The notes below the pieces were generated by a model, which saw nothing but the letters and a program-made list of their open reading frames with translations, did no database searches and had not been told where the DNA came from. DNA of 64,000 bases from Adineta ricciae (Eukaryota > Rotifera > Eurotatoria > Adinetida > Adinetidae), in assembly GCA_905250025.1 (NCBI GenBank), contig CAJNOJ010000165.1, forward strand, positions 1 to 64,000, written 5' to 3'. The translations under genes and the position numbers were made by a program. The first letter of the stretch is position 1; every line of letters starts with the position of its first letter. Of the stretch, positions 34,901 through 48,007 are shown in pieces.

Positions 34901-35398
34901 CAAACGTTGGATGCACATAAACGGAAAACCATTGAAAGTGCGCAAACATCTGCTGATCTAAAACTTCATCTTGATCGTTATCATGCGCAATTGAAAGAAG
35001 TTCAAGAATTAGTTGCTGAAAAGTCAGAAGCACTTGAAAAGCAAAATTTCAAAAATCGACGGTAAGTGCAGTTCGTACAGTCATATTATTCTTCTAAATT
35101 CGTTTCTATTAGACTTCAAGAAGACGTGAAGAATTTAAATCGTAAATTAGACCGATCACGTAAACTAGAGATGGCATCGAATAAAGACGAAGTTTTACTA
35201 GAAGAAATACGTGAATACAAGGAAATTCTTCGTTGTCCAGCATGTAAAAATAAACAACGTGATGCAATTCTTTCCAAATGTTTCCATGTATTCTGTTATG
35301 ATTGTCTCAAATCACGATACGATTCACGTCAACGTAAATGTCCCAAATGTAATACAGCATTTGGACAATCGGACATGCATAAAATCTGGTTGGTCTAA
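31917..35398 (+). CDS. RNF20: BRE1 E3 ubiquitin ligase (RNF20/RNF40 orthologue), 5' end missing
   Basis: BRE1 monoubiquitinates histone H2B in the nucleus. The visible protein begins inside the N-terminal coiled coil (CRKAEVEWKAKIDQLESNK), then YWTQ joined to LDEDIRRLLERFD, matching the animal segment RYWxQxDExIRxxLxR. A series of short exons encodes coiled coils with family landmarks: FKCLQSRYTALVNESVHLR, TREMRSLINHLQAQCK, LRTEYKKLTDMVKEYKILL, MYR/SAPKETRDK, NEIEVTGQAFEDMQEQNSRL and QLREKDDAH. The C-terminal RING is CPACKNKQRDAILSKCFHVF, CYDCLKSRYDSRQRKCPKC and ends near MHKIWLV with TAA at 35396. All eight zinc ligands are present. The start codon and first exon are absent because sequence to the left of the N at 31916 belongs to the dynein gene. 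Confidence 0.93.
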
Positions 35399-36085
35399 CT
35401 GTATAGTATCTTTCTCTTTCTTTTTTTAAATTTCCTCGATTGAACATATGTCAACGATGATTGGATAAATTTCGATCGAGAACTACCTGTTGTTCATCTT
35501 TTTTTCCTTCGTTTGTTTTCTTTTCTTCTTTTCGTTGTTTCAATGTTTGTCTCTGTGGAACATAAAATCAAACATATTCAATAAATGTGCAACGGAAAGA
35601 ACTATACAACGATTTTCACTTTCTCATAGAATCAAGTCCACACAGATCCAATGGTTCGGATGATTTGGGGACAAAAGTATTGAAATGGTCAGGCCATTTT
35701 GGCTACCAAATAAAGTTGACCATCTTAGCTACTCAAAAGTCACGACGTTATCAAGAGATCGAGAATATCTTTATCGATCTAATCACCCAGAAATAATAAT
35801 ATTTTAGTCACCCTTACATTCATACCTTCAACAATTCAAAAAATGTTCGTTTTCTTGAATCAATAAAAAGTACACATCGATTTATTTCCTTCATCATGAT
35901 ATATATATATATATAAGCTCCATGCATATCCATATGATTACACAAAAATAAAATACTAAAAACACACTACATGACGATGATGAATAACGAGTAAATATAT
36001 AGATGTGTGTCTGACTAGATGGTATTTGAAACAAAGATCATATAAGGAAATAATCATGGCTTTATTCGTATGGAAATAGATTTCT
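35399..36085. other. Convergent 3' region, BRE1 and ACAT
   Basis: A short open frame (35587-35796) has no recognisable motif and sits in the expected 3' UTR. An AT dinucleotide run is at about 35900-35917. AATAAA signals are present on both strands. No other gene supported. Confidence 0.45.
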
Positions 36086-37613
<1,528 letters not shown>

Positions 37614-38418
37614 GGTTGAATGGATAAAAATAATCTACAAGATAGAAACAAGTATTCTTTGCAATAAAAGCCTCGATTTTGCGTATATATAAATCAAAAT
37701 ACGGGCCAACTCACTCTTTTTTTATTGTGCTTTCTATGAAAGACAATCATAACTATAGGACTGTACTGAACCGTGAAAAACAAAAGGCATTGCTTTGCAA
37801 CGAGAAAAGGTAAATAGACAATCACAGCAATAAGCAGAAAGGAAAAGAAGTAAACAAACAACTTTTCCTTCACTCAAATCACATGTAGACAATTGAAATA
37901 TATGAGTGTAAACAAGCGCCGAACATCGCTTTCACAGTAATTCGGTCACCTACTAACATGCTCACATCGTTAATGGTTACGATCGAACTCATATTTGCAT
38001 CGCATCCATTCATTCTACTTCCTCATCAATATATATCGAGCTCTGTCTGACTATATATAATAGTTGAGCTGTTTCTGTTATCATCGAACACAAGATTATA
38101 GAACCATACATAGTAAACCAATGAAATTTATTATACGTTCGTTGAAATATCTTATCTTACTGATACACTTGTCATTTTTCTCTTTTGAATATCTGAAAAG
38201 TAAATCGAACAAATATGAGAACAGTAATGACAGTATACCAATAACTGAATTTCCTCTATATTTAAAATAAATGAAAAGCCAAAAACGAAAGATTCAGTAA
38301 CAACAATAGTAATAATAATATTCACTGTAAGATAGAAAATATCAACGGAATGACTGTGAGATAAAGAATTAAAAAAATCAGAAACATAGTGTTCGATTTA
38401 GGATTTTTTTTTTGAGAA
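37614..38418. other. Intergenic with a TATA box and a small candidate ORF
   Basis: Between ACAT (start) and the FAM174-like gene (stop). A TATA-like CTATATATAA is at 38051-38060. A 49-codon ORF at 38121-38270 begins MKFIIRSLKYLILLIHLSFF, a plausible signal peptide, then a short polar stretch. TATA-to-ATG distance is compatible with a short mRNA, but there is no homology or splice evidence, so I do not call it a gene. Confidence 0.35.
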
Positions 38419-38913
38419 CTATTTGCGGACAAATAGAGTATCGTCTTCGATTTCGTCTTCATCGTCATTAGCATCGAAAAGTGGTGCTTCAATTGCTGTT
38501 GGATCTGTGATCAATGTATATCGTTTTGGTTGTCGTTTTTTGCGTAAACTAAAATGTTGAATACAGCTCACGTTCTCAAACATGTTGGTTATTACTTACA
38601 GGAAAGCTTTTAATCCAACATACATCAAAATGAGGGCAGTAATACCAGCAAGTACAATTGTCGCACGTATGAATGTTCCTCGATCTATTTGACTAAATGT
38701 GTTATGTATGATATTTTTACTTTGATCGATTCGCAGCTTGATCGAGTCTACTCTTGCTGTTATATTTTCGTGCTTTGTGCTTTCAGATGTCGAAATTGTG
38801 GTCGCAGGTAAACCTATTGCTGCCTCTGTTGGAAGCACTCGGAGAGCATGCGTTGCAGTTTGATGAAGAACAATCGTTGAAATCAATGATAAGTATAAGC
38901 CATCCGCAAACAT
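38419..38913 (-). CDS. FAM174-like single-pass membrane protein (DUF1180)
   Basis: Two exons. Exon 1 encodes a signal peptide (MFADGLYLSLISTIVLHQTA), a Ser/Thr-rich luminal stalk with an NIT sequon, and a transmembrane helix (ATIVLAGITALILMYVGLKA). After a short intron, exon 2 encodes a basic patch LRKKRQPKRYTLI and an acidic tail ending NDDEDEIEDDTLFVRK. FAM174 proteins have the same plan: long luminal stalk, one TM near the C-terminus, RRxxxRRYGxL-like basic patch and a DED..TLFD acidic end. Human family members are Golgi/plasma-membrane proteins of poorly defined function. The match rests on architecture and short motifs, so it is probable rather than certain. Confidence 0.7.
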
Positions 38914-39499
38914 TCTTCTTATGAATCAATCTACGAACGAAAAAACAAACCGTACATAAATATTCAGAAAATATCATAGCAAACGAATTATTAGTAAGAC
39001 ACGTGCAGTACGATTTATTTGAAGAGTAGATAGTAGCGCTAATGTATGACAAGGACAAATATGCAAGTCGTCAGCGAGCAATATGCGACTTATATCAGAC
39101 TACATCGAAAGAGGACACTACCGTTCACTAGCAAATGTCATCAATGATGAATATGATTGTATCTTTAAGAATATGTATGTATTTATTATGAATAAAAAAA
39201 AGATCGTATATAATGATGTATTGTACCTAATTCTCTCTTTTTTTGTCATTAGAATCAACGAAAATGGAAAAAGAAAAGAAGAAGCGAAGCTTATTTATCG
39301 TTGATGTTCAATAGAATGTTTTAAAAACAGATCAAATGTTGGACGCTCTTATATAAGCGATAAATTAACGTGTACAAATAGAGAAAAAAGATCAGCCGGT
39401 TGAGAAAAAAAACGAAAAGAGAAAAAAACCAAGATCACAACTATTCTCATTCGACACCTGTTGCTCCGTCACCTATAAAACACCAAATCAATAGAAAAT
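38914..39499. other. Spacer between FAM174-like and ARPC2 genes
   Basis: AT-rich promoter and 3' region. The short open frame at 39083-39304 has no motif and a skewed composition. Nothing else seen. Confidence 0.4.
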
Positions 39500-40700
39500 T
39501 CAAGTCTTCCAAGATACTTTACCAGTTGCATTGGCACCACGTCGGAAATTTTTCTTTACTTCAGGTCGAGCTAGCTGTAAACGTTTTAAAAATTCATTTG
39601 TTTTATGACGCATATGCGCATGTAAATAAGCCTATGCAGTTAGACGTGAATTTCTTTTCCTAAGAAAACACAGAGAGTTGATACATACTTTACAACATTT
39701 GATATGATAATGAAAATAATTGCGGAGTGTATGGATGAGATTAATTGTATTGTCACGTGCGCCTACTTTTGTATGACGTGGGAAAAGAACTGAAGGGAAA
39801 GTAAGGAATGAATATTTCATTTCATAGCAAAAATGATTTTTTCCAAATACCGAATGTCAGGTAACCGATGTTATCGCCTGTTCGCGCGTCGGGCATATCT
39901 TTTAATTCTTCTGGCGGTGTACGATAACTAACAATAACTTGTGGAGCTTGTTGAAATTGTCTTCGCCGTTCTTTGAACTCCTATACAACCGAAAATAATA
40001 ATGAACAAAACGGGAAAACTTTCTTACTTCCATGAAAACTCGACCAATGATATTATCATCAGCGTCTTTGAATACCGTTGAAAAAATCACAATAACACGG
40101 TCTGCTGATGCGTCGACATACATTGTCTCATCATCTCGATAATGTATAACTGCTCGTTTATGATTTCCAGCTGTTAGCTCTTGATTTGCTTGATATTCAA
40201 AGTACTTTTCGAAAACAGCCGCAAAACAATTTCGCTTTAACATAGCAATTTTACGCACAAGTGGTAGCCAGACTTCACTATTATCACCTTTAGGTAATTG
40301 AGTATTAAAATCCAAAGATAACGTTACATTATAACCTTCTAATGGTGCAACAAGTAAATTTCCATATTCTCGACGAAGAACCTACATGAACAATGAGAAA
40401 ATAGCAAACAAAACAAGCTCGAGATTTACCTCATCAGTACCATGTTGTTCTAAATCCCGGTAAAATTTCAATTTAATGCTGACAGTAAATGGTTTATCAC
40501 GTGAACTTGTTATATGATAAAGAGCACCATCGAAATCTAGAGGTAATCATATCATATTCCGAGATCATTCAGTTTGTACAATACAACTTACCGACAACAT
40601 CAGTTTTCAGTTCCACTAGCTTTTCTTTACGTAAAAATGCTTCTATTTGAAGTGTTAATAATTCTTCAATGATCCGGTTATGTACTTCTAATAAAATCAT
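39500..40700 (-). CDS. ARPC2: Actin-related protein 2/3 complex subunit 2 (ARPC2, p34-Arc)
   Basis: Structural core subunit of the Arp2/3 complex, which nucleates branched actin. It starts [20 protein letters not shown], as in other animals, and continues [123 protein letters not shown] and [20 protein letters not shown]. It ends ATGKVSWKT with TGA at 39500-39502. Six or so exons and short introns. Complete and ordinary. The left repeat of the retroelement begins only about 205 bases upstream of this start codon, so the promoter may be affected. Confidence 0.95.
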
Positions 40701-40904
40701 CGTTTTTAACGAAATTAATGTTCAAACAATGAACAGGTATTTGACTTGACTAAAAAACAACAACAATGCAAGATTGAATGATTCACTCCTCCTTTCAAAC
40801 AAGTCTGTTTGTGAAAGAAAAGTGAGCCAAACTCGAGTGTATAGCTTATAGATGTCGCTACAAATCGCAATCCTTCATTTCGACTGCATCGAATTCGTAC
40901 ATAT

Positions 40905-42468
40905 TGAATCCTTTCACGCACACTACCAATCTGCGATGAATTACATCATATATATATATATCTATATTTGACTTCAACTGAGGAACTCACATCAATCGCA
41001 GCTAATAAAAAGTGAAATTGACATCTTGACGCATTCAATCATTTCCATTGCTTGCACGTATATTTTTTATTGAAGAATAACGATATTGAATGAAAGAAGA
41101 ATTTCACAACTGAGAGATAAAACAAAATTTCGTATTTAATAACGACAGAAAGAAGTCTATTATGTAAGGCAAAAATGTTTATATCAGAGATAAAACACAC
41201 GTCAGACATAAACAGGAATTTACATAGGAAATTAAATGAAAACAGATGAGATACGAACTATTGATTGTCTCATCAAACATTTTAAATCCTACACAACCAG
41301 CACATGACAACTGCCCAGGACAATGATTTCAGATCCGTGTAATTCCTGCAGGAAGACATCGGAAACCAACGAAAAATGGAAACAGAAATCCTTCTACCGA
41401 ATCCTACGAGTGAGTTTTCCCGTTTCCTTCCAGTTCCGGAGAGAACCATATGATTCTGTGACTTAGATCCCCTCGAAGGATTCCTGCTTCCACTTTCTAG
41501 TGTCTTCCTTCCGGATCCATTCCGTACTTTTCGACATGAGTGGCATAAGAACAACTGCCGCATATCTAAGTGATTTCACGCTGTATTTTCATACCATGAT
41601 CATTTTGTTCACGTTGCAAGTTCATCAATGAGCACCTGCTTTGCTTGTAACTTAGCTTCCTGTTCCGCAATCAGTTGCTCCAATCGCGCAAGTAATACCT
41701 GCGGTTGAAACGGTATTGTTCACAAGGGTGAATGCTACTAGAGTAATAAAAAGTCATTGTTATAAACTGCACGCGTTAATCAAACCAACAAATAGAAAAC
41801 ACGAAATAAGTTTTTGGAAGAAATCGTTTGCTACCTACCTTTGGCTTGCACATTCTTGTATGTATGACAGAAACTCAGCGGTGTATCTGGAGGAAAATGA
41901 AGAAGTTTAGCGTTATGTAGCGAAAGACGTGGCACAGGGAGAAAAAAACCCAATGATCTCATTGTTTTCATATTTATCGAGGTCTGTGCGTGTGGTCGAA
42001 ACATGCTATGTTTTCTTAACTGATAGTTTAATAGAAAATCAGCGAAAGATACACATACAAAATCATTCTCGCCTAAACTTATTTCAGATGAAAATGGATC
42101 AATTTATATTTTCTAACTAACTAGAATACATTGTGAAACACGGTTCAAGGAAGAGCGGATAAGCTCTTTGTCATCACATTGATGAAAACGACTAGAAATT
42201 ATCGTCATTTTGTGACGAAACAAGACGACTATGTATGCATATCTAGCTGTTGCTCTGGAATTCAGTATGTTAACATTAACATTGATTGAAAAATGAGTGA
42301 AACATTGGTTTGTGCTGATTTTCTTTGTTGGACTTTTGAGAATCTTTAAAAGAAATCGATTATCTAAGAAAGTTGATCAGCGAATGAACACAGGAATAAT
42401 TGTTGTTCGTAGACAATCTTCTTTCGGATAAAACTTTATATAAATAATGTTTCATTGATAGTAAAGAT
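40905..42468 (+). repeat. Left direct repeat (pLTR-like) of the Penelope-like element
   Basis: It begins TGAATCCTTTCACGC and ends GATAGTAAAGAT. Contents: an AT microsatellite at about 40948-40962; a GGAA/TTCC-rich block at about 41310-41545; and, on the minus strand near 41600-41690, a short coiled-coil-like frame (RLEQLIAEQEAKLQAKQVLI) ending in TGA after an AG acceptor-like site. The last item may be a coding remnant. Sequence matches the right copy at both ends. Confidence 0.8.
41310..41545. repeat. GGAA/TTCC-rich block inside the left repeat
   Basis: A locally GC-richer block with many GGAA, TTCC and TTCCGG words, unlike its AT-rich surroundings. It shares short words (CTACCGAATCC, GTCCTGGG on the opposite strand) with the block at 46376-46640. 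It may be a separate repeat family or a structured RNA region of the element. Confidence 0.4.
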
Positions 42469-42723
42469 AATTAACCGAAATTGTGTTGATTTGTGTGTAG
42501 AGACATCTACGTGTATTGTTACTTATGCTTTGTTCTTTTCTGTTATTCGTTAATGAAAGTTTTGTATTTTTGGGTATGAATGTTGGTTATCTGTCGTTGA
42601 TATATGAAATGATGAAAACGATTTGTGATGAAGATTAGTTTAGTAACAACACTTATGGAATAGAAAATCACATTTTTAATAGGATTTTTATGATAGATGT
42701 TATTTATCTTGGAATTTTCGTGG

Positions 42724-45700
42724 AACATGAGTTTTGTTACTACGGATGATCGAACTGCCGATGTTGTAGTTGATGTTGATTCCTTTTATAGACAGAATAG
42801 ATTTCGATATTTGAAGGAAAATTATGGTTTCGATGTTTATAAATTATATGATAGTTATGAGAGAACAACGTTGAAATTAGTGCGTGTTTATTGTGATTTG
42901 GATTATTTGTATGAATGTCGACGATACAATATCATGCTATTGGCGTTGCCTTCGCTCGAGAGACGAAACTCAATCTGTTTATTCGAAACGATGTGAAAGG
43001 GAATGTGTATCGAAGATAATAGAAACAGATGGAGAGGACGATGTGAAGATATGTGTATGTACATGCCTGTAACACATGCCAAAGTTTTTACGATTGAAAC
43101 TCGCTAATCCGGAATTAATATATAGTCGAGCTTATTGGAAGTGCCAAGTTGTGCTTTTAAAGGAAGAAATTTATTTAAAAAAATGTAAAATTAACTATTT
43201 GTTGAGAATACAAACGAATTTTTATGAAGAGTTAAGAGGTTTATTTCCTGAAGGTGTTATGAAAAGAATTGATTTTATTATCGATGAAGTTCAATTAAAA
43301 GAACAGGAAACTAAATATCGTCGTCATTATAGGAAATTTAATAATTTATTAAATGCTATATATATACAACAACAACGAAGAGAAAATTTTCGTAAATTTT
43401 TAAATGAACATCCGATGAATCAAATAATTAAAAATATTGATGATAATGATAATGCTCATAATAATCCTGACAATGATGAAAGTACAGTTAATGATGCAAA
43501 TGCTAATGGTGGTAATAATTCAAATGATAATGATAATAATGATGAAAGTGAACCAAAACTAGTATGGAATTTATCGGATCGTGAACTAACTGAAGAAGAA
43601 GTTTATGTTTTAGAAAAAGGATTGTCATCTAATCGTCGTGGTACAATTAACCATTTTGAAATTATTTCTAACGTGGAATATTTATTTTATCAGTCATCTA
43701 GCGTCCGGAAAGAGCAAACTAGTTTTCAGAAATTGGATGAAGATCCGGATGGTGCTTTATACAAAGAAACTAGAACGTTAGAACCATAGACAGCTATCTC
43801 TTGCTGCAGATTTGAAAGCTGCAACAGAAAAATTCTTTAATGAAGCTCAACAGTCATTTAATCGAAATAGAAATACAACGCTTGATGATAAACATGAAGA
43901 ACAATTATTAAGAAATTTATCGAAAGATCCATCTATTGTAACAACTAGGCCTGATAAAGGTAAAGGTGTCGTGGTAATTTATCGTGCTGATTATATTGAA
44001 AAATTAGAACGAATTTTGAGTGATACATCAAAATTTCGGTTGGTAGAGAAAGACCCAACTGGTTGTCGTGAAGCTGCACTAACATCTCTTTTAAGAAGAA
44101 TGAAGAACGAAGAATATTTAACTGAACAAGAATATCGATTTGTCAAACCAGTAGGTTCAATTCCAGCACGATTATATGGATTACCGAAAGTACACAAGGT
44201 GAATACTCCTCTTCGACCTATTGTATCTTGTGTACAATCATACAATTATCGTCTGGGAAAGTTTCTAGCAGATATTATCAAGCCTCTACGAGACAGTAAA
44301 TATTCATTCAAAAACAACGATGGATTTTTAAAATTCTTAAAACAAAATTCATCATTATCAACAAACAAAATGATAAGCTTCGACATAGAAAGTTTATTTA
44401 CAAATATACCAGTTGGTAGAACAATTGATATTATATGTTATAAATTATATTGTACTGATCCAAAACTACGACTTTATATTCCTGAACATTATTTTCGTCA
44501 AATGTTAGAATATGCTACAAAATGGACTCATTTTCTCTTCAGTGGCAAATATTACGATCAATGTGATGGAGTCTCGATGGGAACTCCACTAGCAGCAGTT
44601 TTTGCAGAAACTTTTATGACGGATTTTGAGCAAAAACATTTACCTGGTATATTAGATGGACGAGCACCTAAACTATTAGCATGGTGTCGTTACGTGGATG
44701 ACACCTTCACCATTGTCAGGCCTGATGAAGATGGAGACCAAGTTCGTGATCTTTTAAATATTTTTGATCCTTGTATTAGATTTACAGTTACACCAGAAGT
44801 CAATGATACTATAGCATTTCTTGATGTAATGGTGAAACGAAACAACAAAGGATTCAACACCATAGTATATAGAAAGGAAACAGCAACTAAACTGATGTTG
44901 AAATGGAACAGTTTAATTCCAACAGCATATAAAAAGTCATCTATTTATCCATTGGTAAACAGCTATTCGAGTATGTTCCACCTATGAATTATTACACAAT
45001 GAATTGATCTACATCCGCTGAATGGCAGAATTCAATGGTTATCCATCTAACTTTGTACAAAGTATAATAAACAAACAGTTGAACAAATATTACCAAACAA
45101 AAACAAAAGAGAATTTAATACCAACAACATCAACTGAAATTAAATACAGATATATACGAATTCCTTATGTCGGCAAACTAAGTTATGTTTATTCAAAGAA
45201 ACTCCTGTCCATTATCAAACGATATGATCCAATAGCACAAGTGAGAACAACATACAATACAACAAATCAAACTCGACGACACTTTCCAACCAAAGATCAA
45301 TTAAAACCAAATCAAAAAAGCGGTGTAGTGTACCAAGTATCCTGCTCAAATTGCATCAAAACTTATATTGGTAAAACCATAAGACAAAGTTATCGACGCG
45401 TCAACGAACATGAAAAAGATGTCGTTAAAGCGCTCATCTTTATCCACCAGGCATCTTCTATAATTCGAAAGCGAAAAACCATCAAACAGCATTTGAACAC
45501 TATCAAAGGTCAAGTACAAAAGAAACCATCAACTCAACCGATTAGAAGACGTGCATGATTGATGAACAAAAAACAAATATCAAACTCACAGCAACAATAT
45601 GATCAATCAACTATCACTGGATATATCCCTCAATCTGCATTAGGAAAAAACACATTTCAAACTACACATTCAATCAACTTCGACGATATACAAATACTGA

Positions 45701-45891
45701 ACGAAGATCAACGACACTATCGGCTCTTAATCAAAGAATCACTTCAAATTCGATCGAAAAAACCAACACTGAACGGTACCAACACATCTGTTCCACTTTA
45801 CGTATTTCCAGAGGGCATCAAAACAAACAGACCTTCAATAACAACAACAACAACAACAACAACATCGAATCATTCAGCTAATCAGTCATAA
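42724..45891 (+). pseudogene. Penelope-like polyprotein: reverse transcriptase and GIY-YIG endonuclease, frame-disrupted
   Basis: An N-terminal basic region in pieces (42724-43789) contains a DN-rich tract. The RT follows (from 43812): TRPDKGKGVVVIYRADY, ARLYGLPKVHK, RPIVSCVQSYNYRLGKFLAD, SFDIESLFTNIPV (motif A), GVSMGTPLAAVFAE (motif B), and YVDD at 44691-44702 (motif C). The C-terminal part (45022-45891) has the endonuclease: GVVYQVSC, YIGKT at 45364-45378 and RRVNEHE, then HSINFDDIQIL and IKESLQIR typical of Penelope ends. Disruptions seen: a frame change near 43789, another near 44957, and in-frame TGA at 45019-45021 and 45556-45558; the first 350 bases also change frame. So this copy is unlikely to be active, though the catalytic Asp pair is intact. 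Confidence 0.88.
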
Positions 45892-46375
45892 CCCAAAAAT
45901 TCTTCCAGTAAGTCACAATCAATGCCAATAATTAACTAATTATTCTCCATAGCTATCAAATCCACCACAAAATGAAAATCTCCTCCACCACCATAATACA
46001 TTTCGTTAAACAGACTCTCTCCAACAATCACTAGGTAGAAGCAAACTTCAACTAAGTCATCAAAAAAACAAATTCGATTGACTATAAAAAACAACAATTT
46101 TGGTTAATCATCTTGAAAATCCTGTTTTCATTAATTTTTATCATAATATAGTACTTCTGTTATCAAGACTAGTTTCACGTCATCAGTAATGCCACACGCA
46201 CACATTCCGCGTACATCAACACAAACATCGTCTCTGTGTACAAGACAAAATGTACCACGTGATCATCAAAAGAGATGTAAGTTAACTATCCGAGTACATT
46301 TTGCTACACTTTGTCTCTACCATAACTTACACGGAAAAGAAATATTGTGTTTTTATTTCTTCCCAGGTCGAAGAA

Positions 46376-46640
46376 TCCGGCCCGGAAATGACTAGTTCCA
46401 GGACCTTCCGGGGATTTCATGGAAGCAGTATTCCGGCTACCGAATCCTTTCATCGCATTTAAGAGGTTTTATCGGGAACCAGCAAGAACCCGCCATAACC
46501 ATTAGTCGGCTACGGTTACCAGTTCCTTCAGTGGGATTCCGAGTATTTTCTCGTGGTTTCCAGCGCGGACACTATAAATATCCTGCGGGTTTTCACAGGA
46601 AATAAGCGGAATACTGCTTCCAGGAACGATCGTCCTGGGT
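46376..46640. repeat. GGAA/TTCC-rich block downstream of the retroelement ORF
   Basis: GC-richer than its surroundings, dense in TTCCGG, GGAACC and GGATTCC words, with no open coding frame supporting a protein. It is similar in style and in several short words to 41310-41545 in opposite orientation. Possibly a diverged inverted copy. Confidence 0.4.
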
Positions 46641-47058
46641 TCTTTGTCATATCAGATGGATCAACTCTTGTTCAACAGACCACTACAAACAATAGGCCAT
46701 TGAATACGGCAAGTACTGGAATTCCTCATATATGTATGTTTGTAGTCGCAGTGAGCTCACCCTTATTCGCTGCATTATTCATTTTGTGTTTGATATAAAT
46801 GAGTTAGGCCACAGACACACTATAAAAAATAAAATTGAATTTAAACTGAACTATGCATATGATTGGTCACTTCACATTTAATTCAATTTCATTTTTTACA
46901 GTAAGTCTTTAGCCTTAACGGACGAATAAAGGTCATCGATTTTATCGTCCGTAGACAATTTTTCTTAATAAAAGTTTCGTCCGCTACATATATGATTTCA
47001 CTTAAGATGTTCACATATATATATATACATACGTGTTGCTTATTGAATAACTGATACA

Positions 47059-47522
47059 ATGGATTCATTCATAAACAATTCTGCACATGAGGAAGAGGAT
47101 ATGTGGTTAAGTGAGGACGACCCTGAATACGTATGTATTTTACTTGCTTTGAATGAAAACCGACAATACGAGTATTTCCAGTAATGTAAATGATTTTTTC
47201 TCTTTTAATGTAGAACGATCAAGATGACATTGCAAGTACATTTACCAATTTTATGCGAAAGTCGCTCAGGTTTCAAAAGAAACAAGATATTTATTTGCGT
47301 CAATTATCGAACGCTCAAGTTTATCATGGAAAAATCCTCAAGAAAACTATGATTATTCTCGACAGTCAAGCTAAAACGTTAGAAGAAACGAATAAGATGT
47401 TGAAAGAAGGTAATGAAAAACCAGAGAAAATTGTCGAAAAAGGTGATACATATCAAGTGGCTGCAAATAAAGATCTTTTGTCGATCAACAAAGACTTATT
47501 TTACAAAGAATCTCCAGTCTAG
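47059..47522 (+). CDS. Hypothetical small coiled-coil protein inside the element
   Basis: Not recognised. Exon 1 (47059-47130) encodes an acidic start MDSFINNSAHEEEDMWLSED ending DDPEY. A GT-AG intron of about 83 nt (GTATGT...AATGTAG) follows, in phase 0. Exon 2 encodes a basic, helical stretch (FMRKSLRFQKKQDIYLRQLS, DSQAKTLEETNKMLKEGNEK) and ends KESPV with TAG at 47520. About 125 residues, likely coiled coil, with no signal peptide. It ends 31 bases before the right repeat. It may be an accessory ORF of the retroelement or a host gene caught between repeats. An intact intron and frame suggest it is expressed. Confidence 0.5.
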
Positions 47523-47553
47523 ATATTAGTTCCATTATCCACTAAATCTTATA

Positions 47554-47891
47554 TGAATCCTTTCACGCACACTACCAATCTGCGATGAATTACATCATAT
47601 ATATATATATCTATATTTGACTTCAACTGAGGAACTCACATCAATCGCAGCTAAGAAAAAGTGAAATTGACATCTTGACGCATTCAATCATTTCCATTGC
47701 TTGCACGTATATTTTTTATTGAAGAATAACGATATTGAATGAAAGAAGAATTTCACAACTGAGAGATAANAAAAGAAATCGATTATCTAAGAAAGTTGAT
47801 CAGCGAATGAACACAGGAATAATTGTTGTTCGTAGACAATCTTCTTTCGGATAAAACTTTATATAAATAATGTTTCATTGATAGTAAAGAT
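47554..47891 (+). repeat. Right direct repeat of the Penelope-like element, gapped by an N
   Basis: 47554-47769 matches 40905-41120 (216 bases) and 47771-47891 matches 42348-42468 (121 bases). The N at 47770 stands for about 1.2 kb present in the left copy, either deleted or not assembled. Confidence 0.85.
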
Positions 47892-48007
47892 GATTTCTTT
47901 GATGAAGTCCATGTCAAAAGCACCATATAGATAATAAATATAAGATTTCAATCGATTCATAGAAATGGGTTAGTAATGGTGAAATAAGCATAATGGTCAC
48001 TCGCAGA

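Larger units (their letters stand above)
40905..47891 (+). mobile_element. Penelope-like retroelement with RT and GIY-YIG endonuclease between direct repeats
   Basis: A decayed reverse transcriptase plus GIY-YIG coding region (42724-45891) lies between two copies of a long direct repeat. Left copy 40905-42468 is 1,564 bases. The right copy, 47554-47891, has the same first 216 and last 121 bases, with an N at 47770 replacing the middle. Long direct repeats around the body (pLTRs) are known for Penelope-like elements. Clear target-site duplications were not found. It lies between ARPC2 and a K+ channel gene. Bdelloids are best known for endonuclease-lacking Athena elements, so a copy with an endonuclease domain is notable. 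Whether 45892-47553 belongs to the element or is a nested insertion is not settled. Confidence 0.8.

Noticed and set aside
35587-35796. 69-codon frame after BRE1
   Set aside because: It is in the expected 3' region, lacks a recognisable motif and its start is not in good context.
40945-40962. AT-rich run as a promoter TATA element for ARPC2
   Set aside because: It is a dinucleotide microsatellite that is part of the retroelement repeat and recurs in the right copy.
41282-41563. Minus-strand open frame rich in Arg, Ser and Gly within the left repeat
   Set aside because: It is explained by the GGAA/TTCC-rich block. Its composition reflects the repeat words and no protein family fits.
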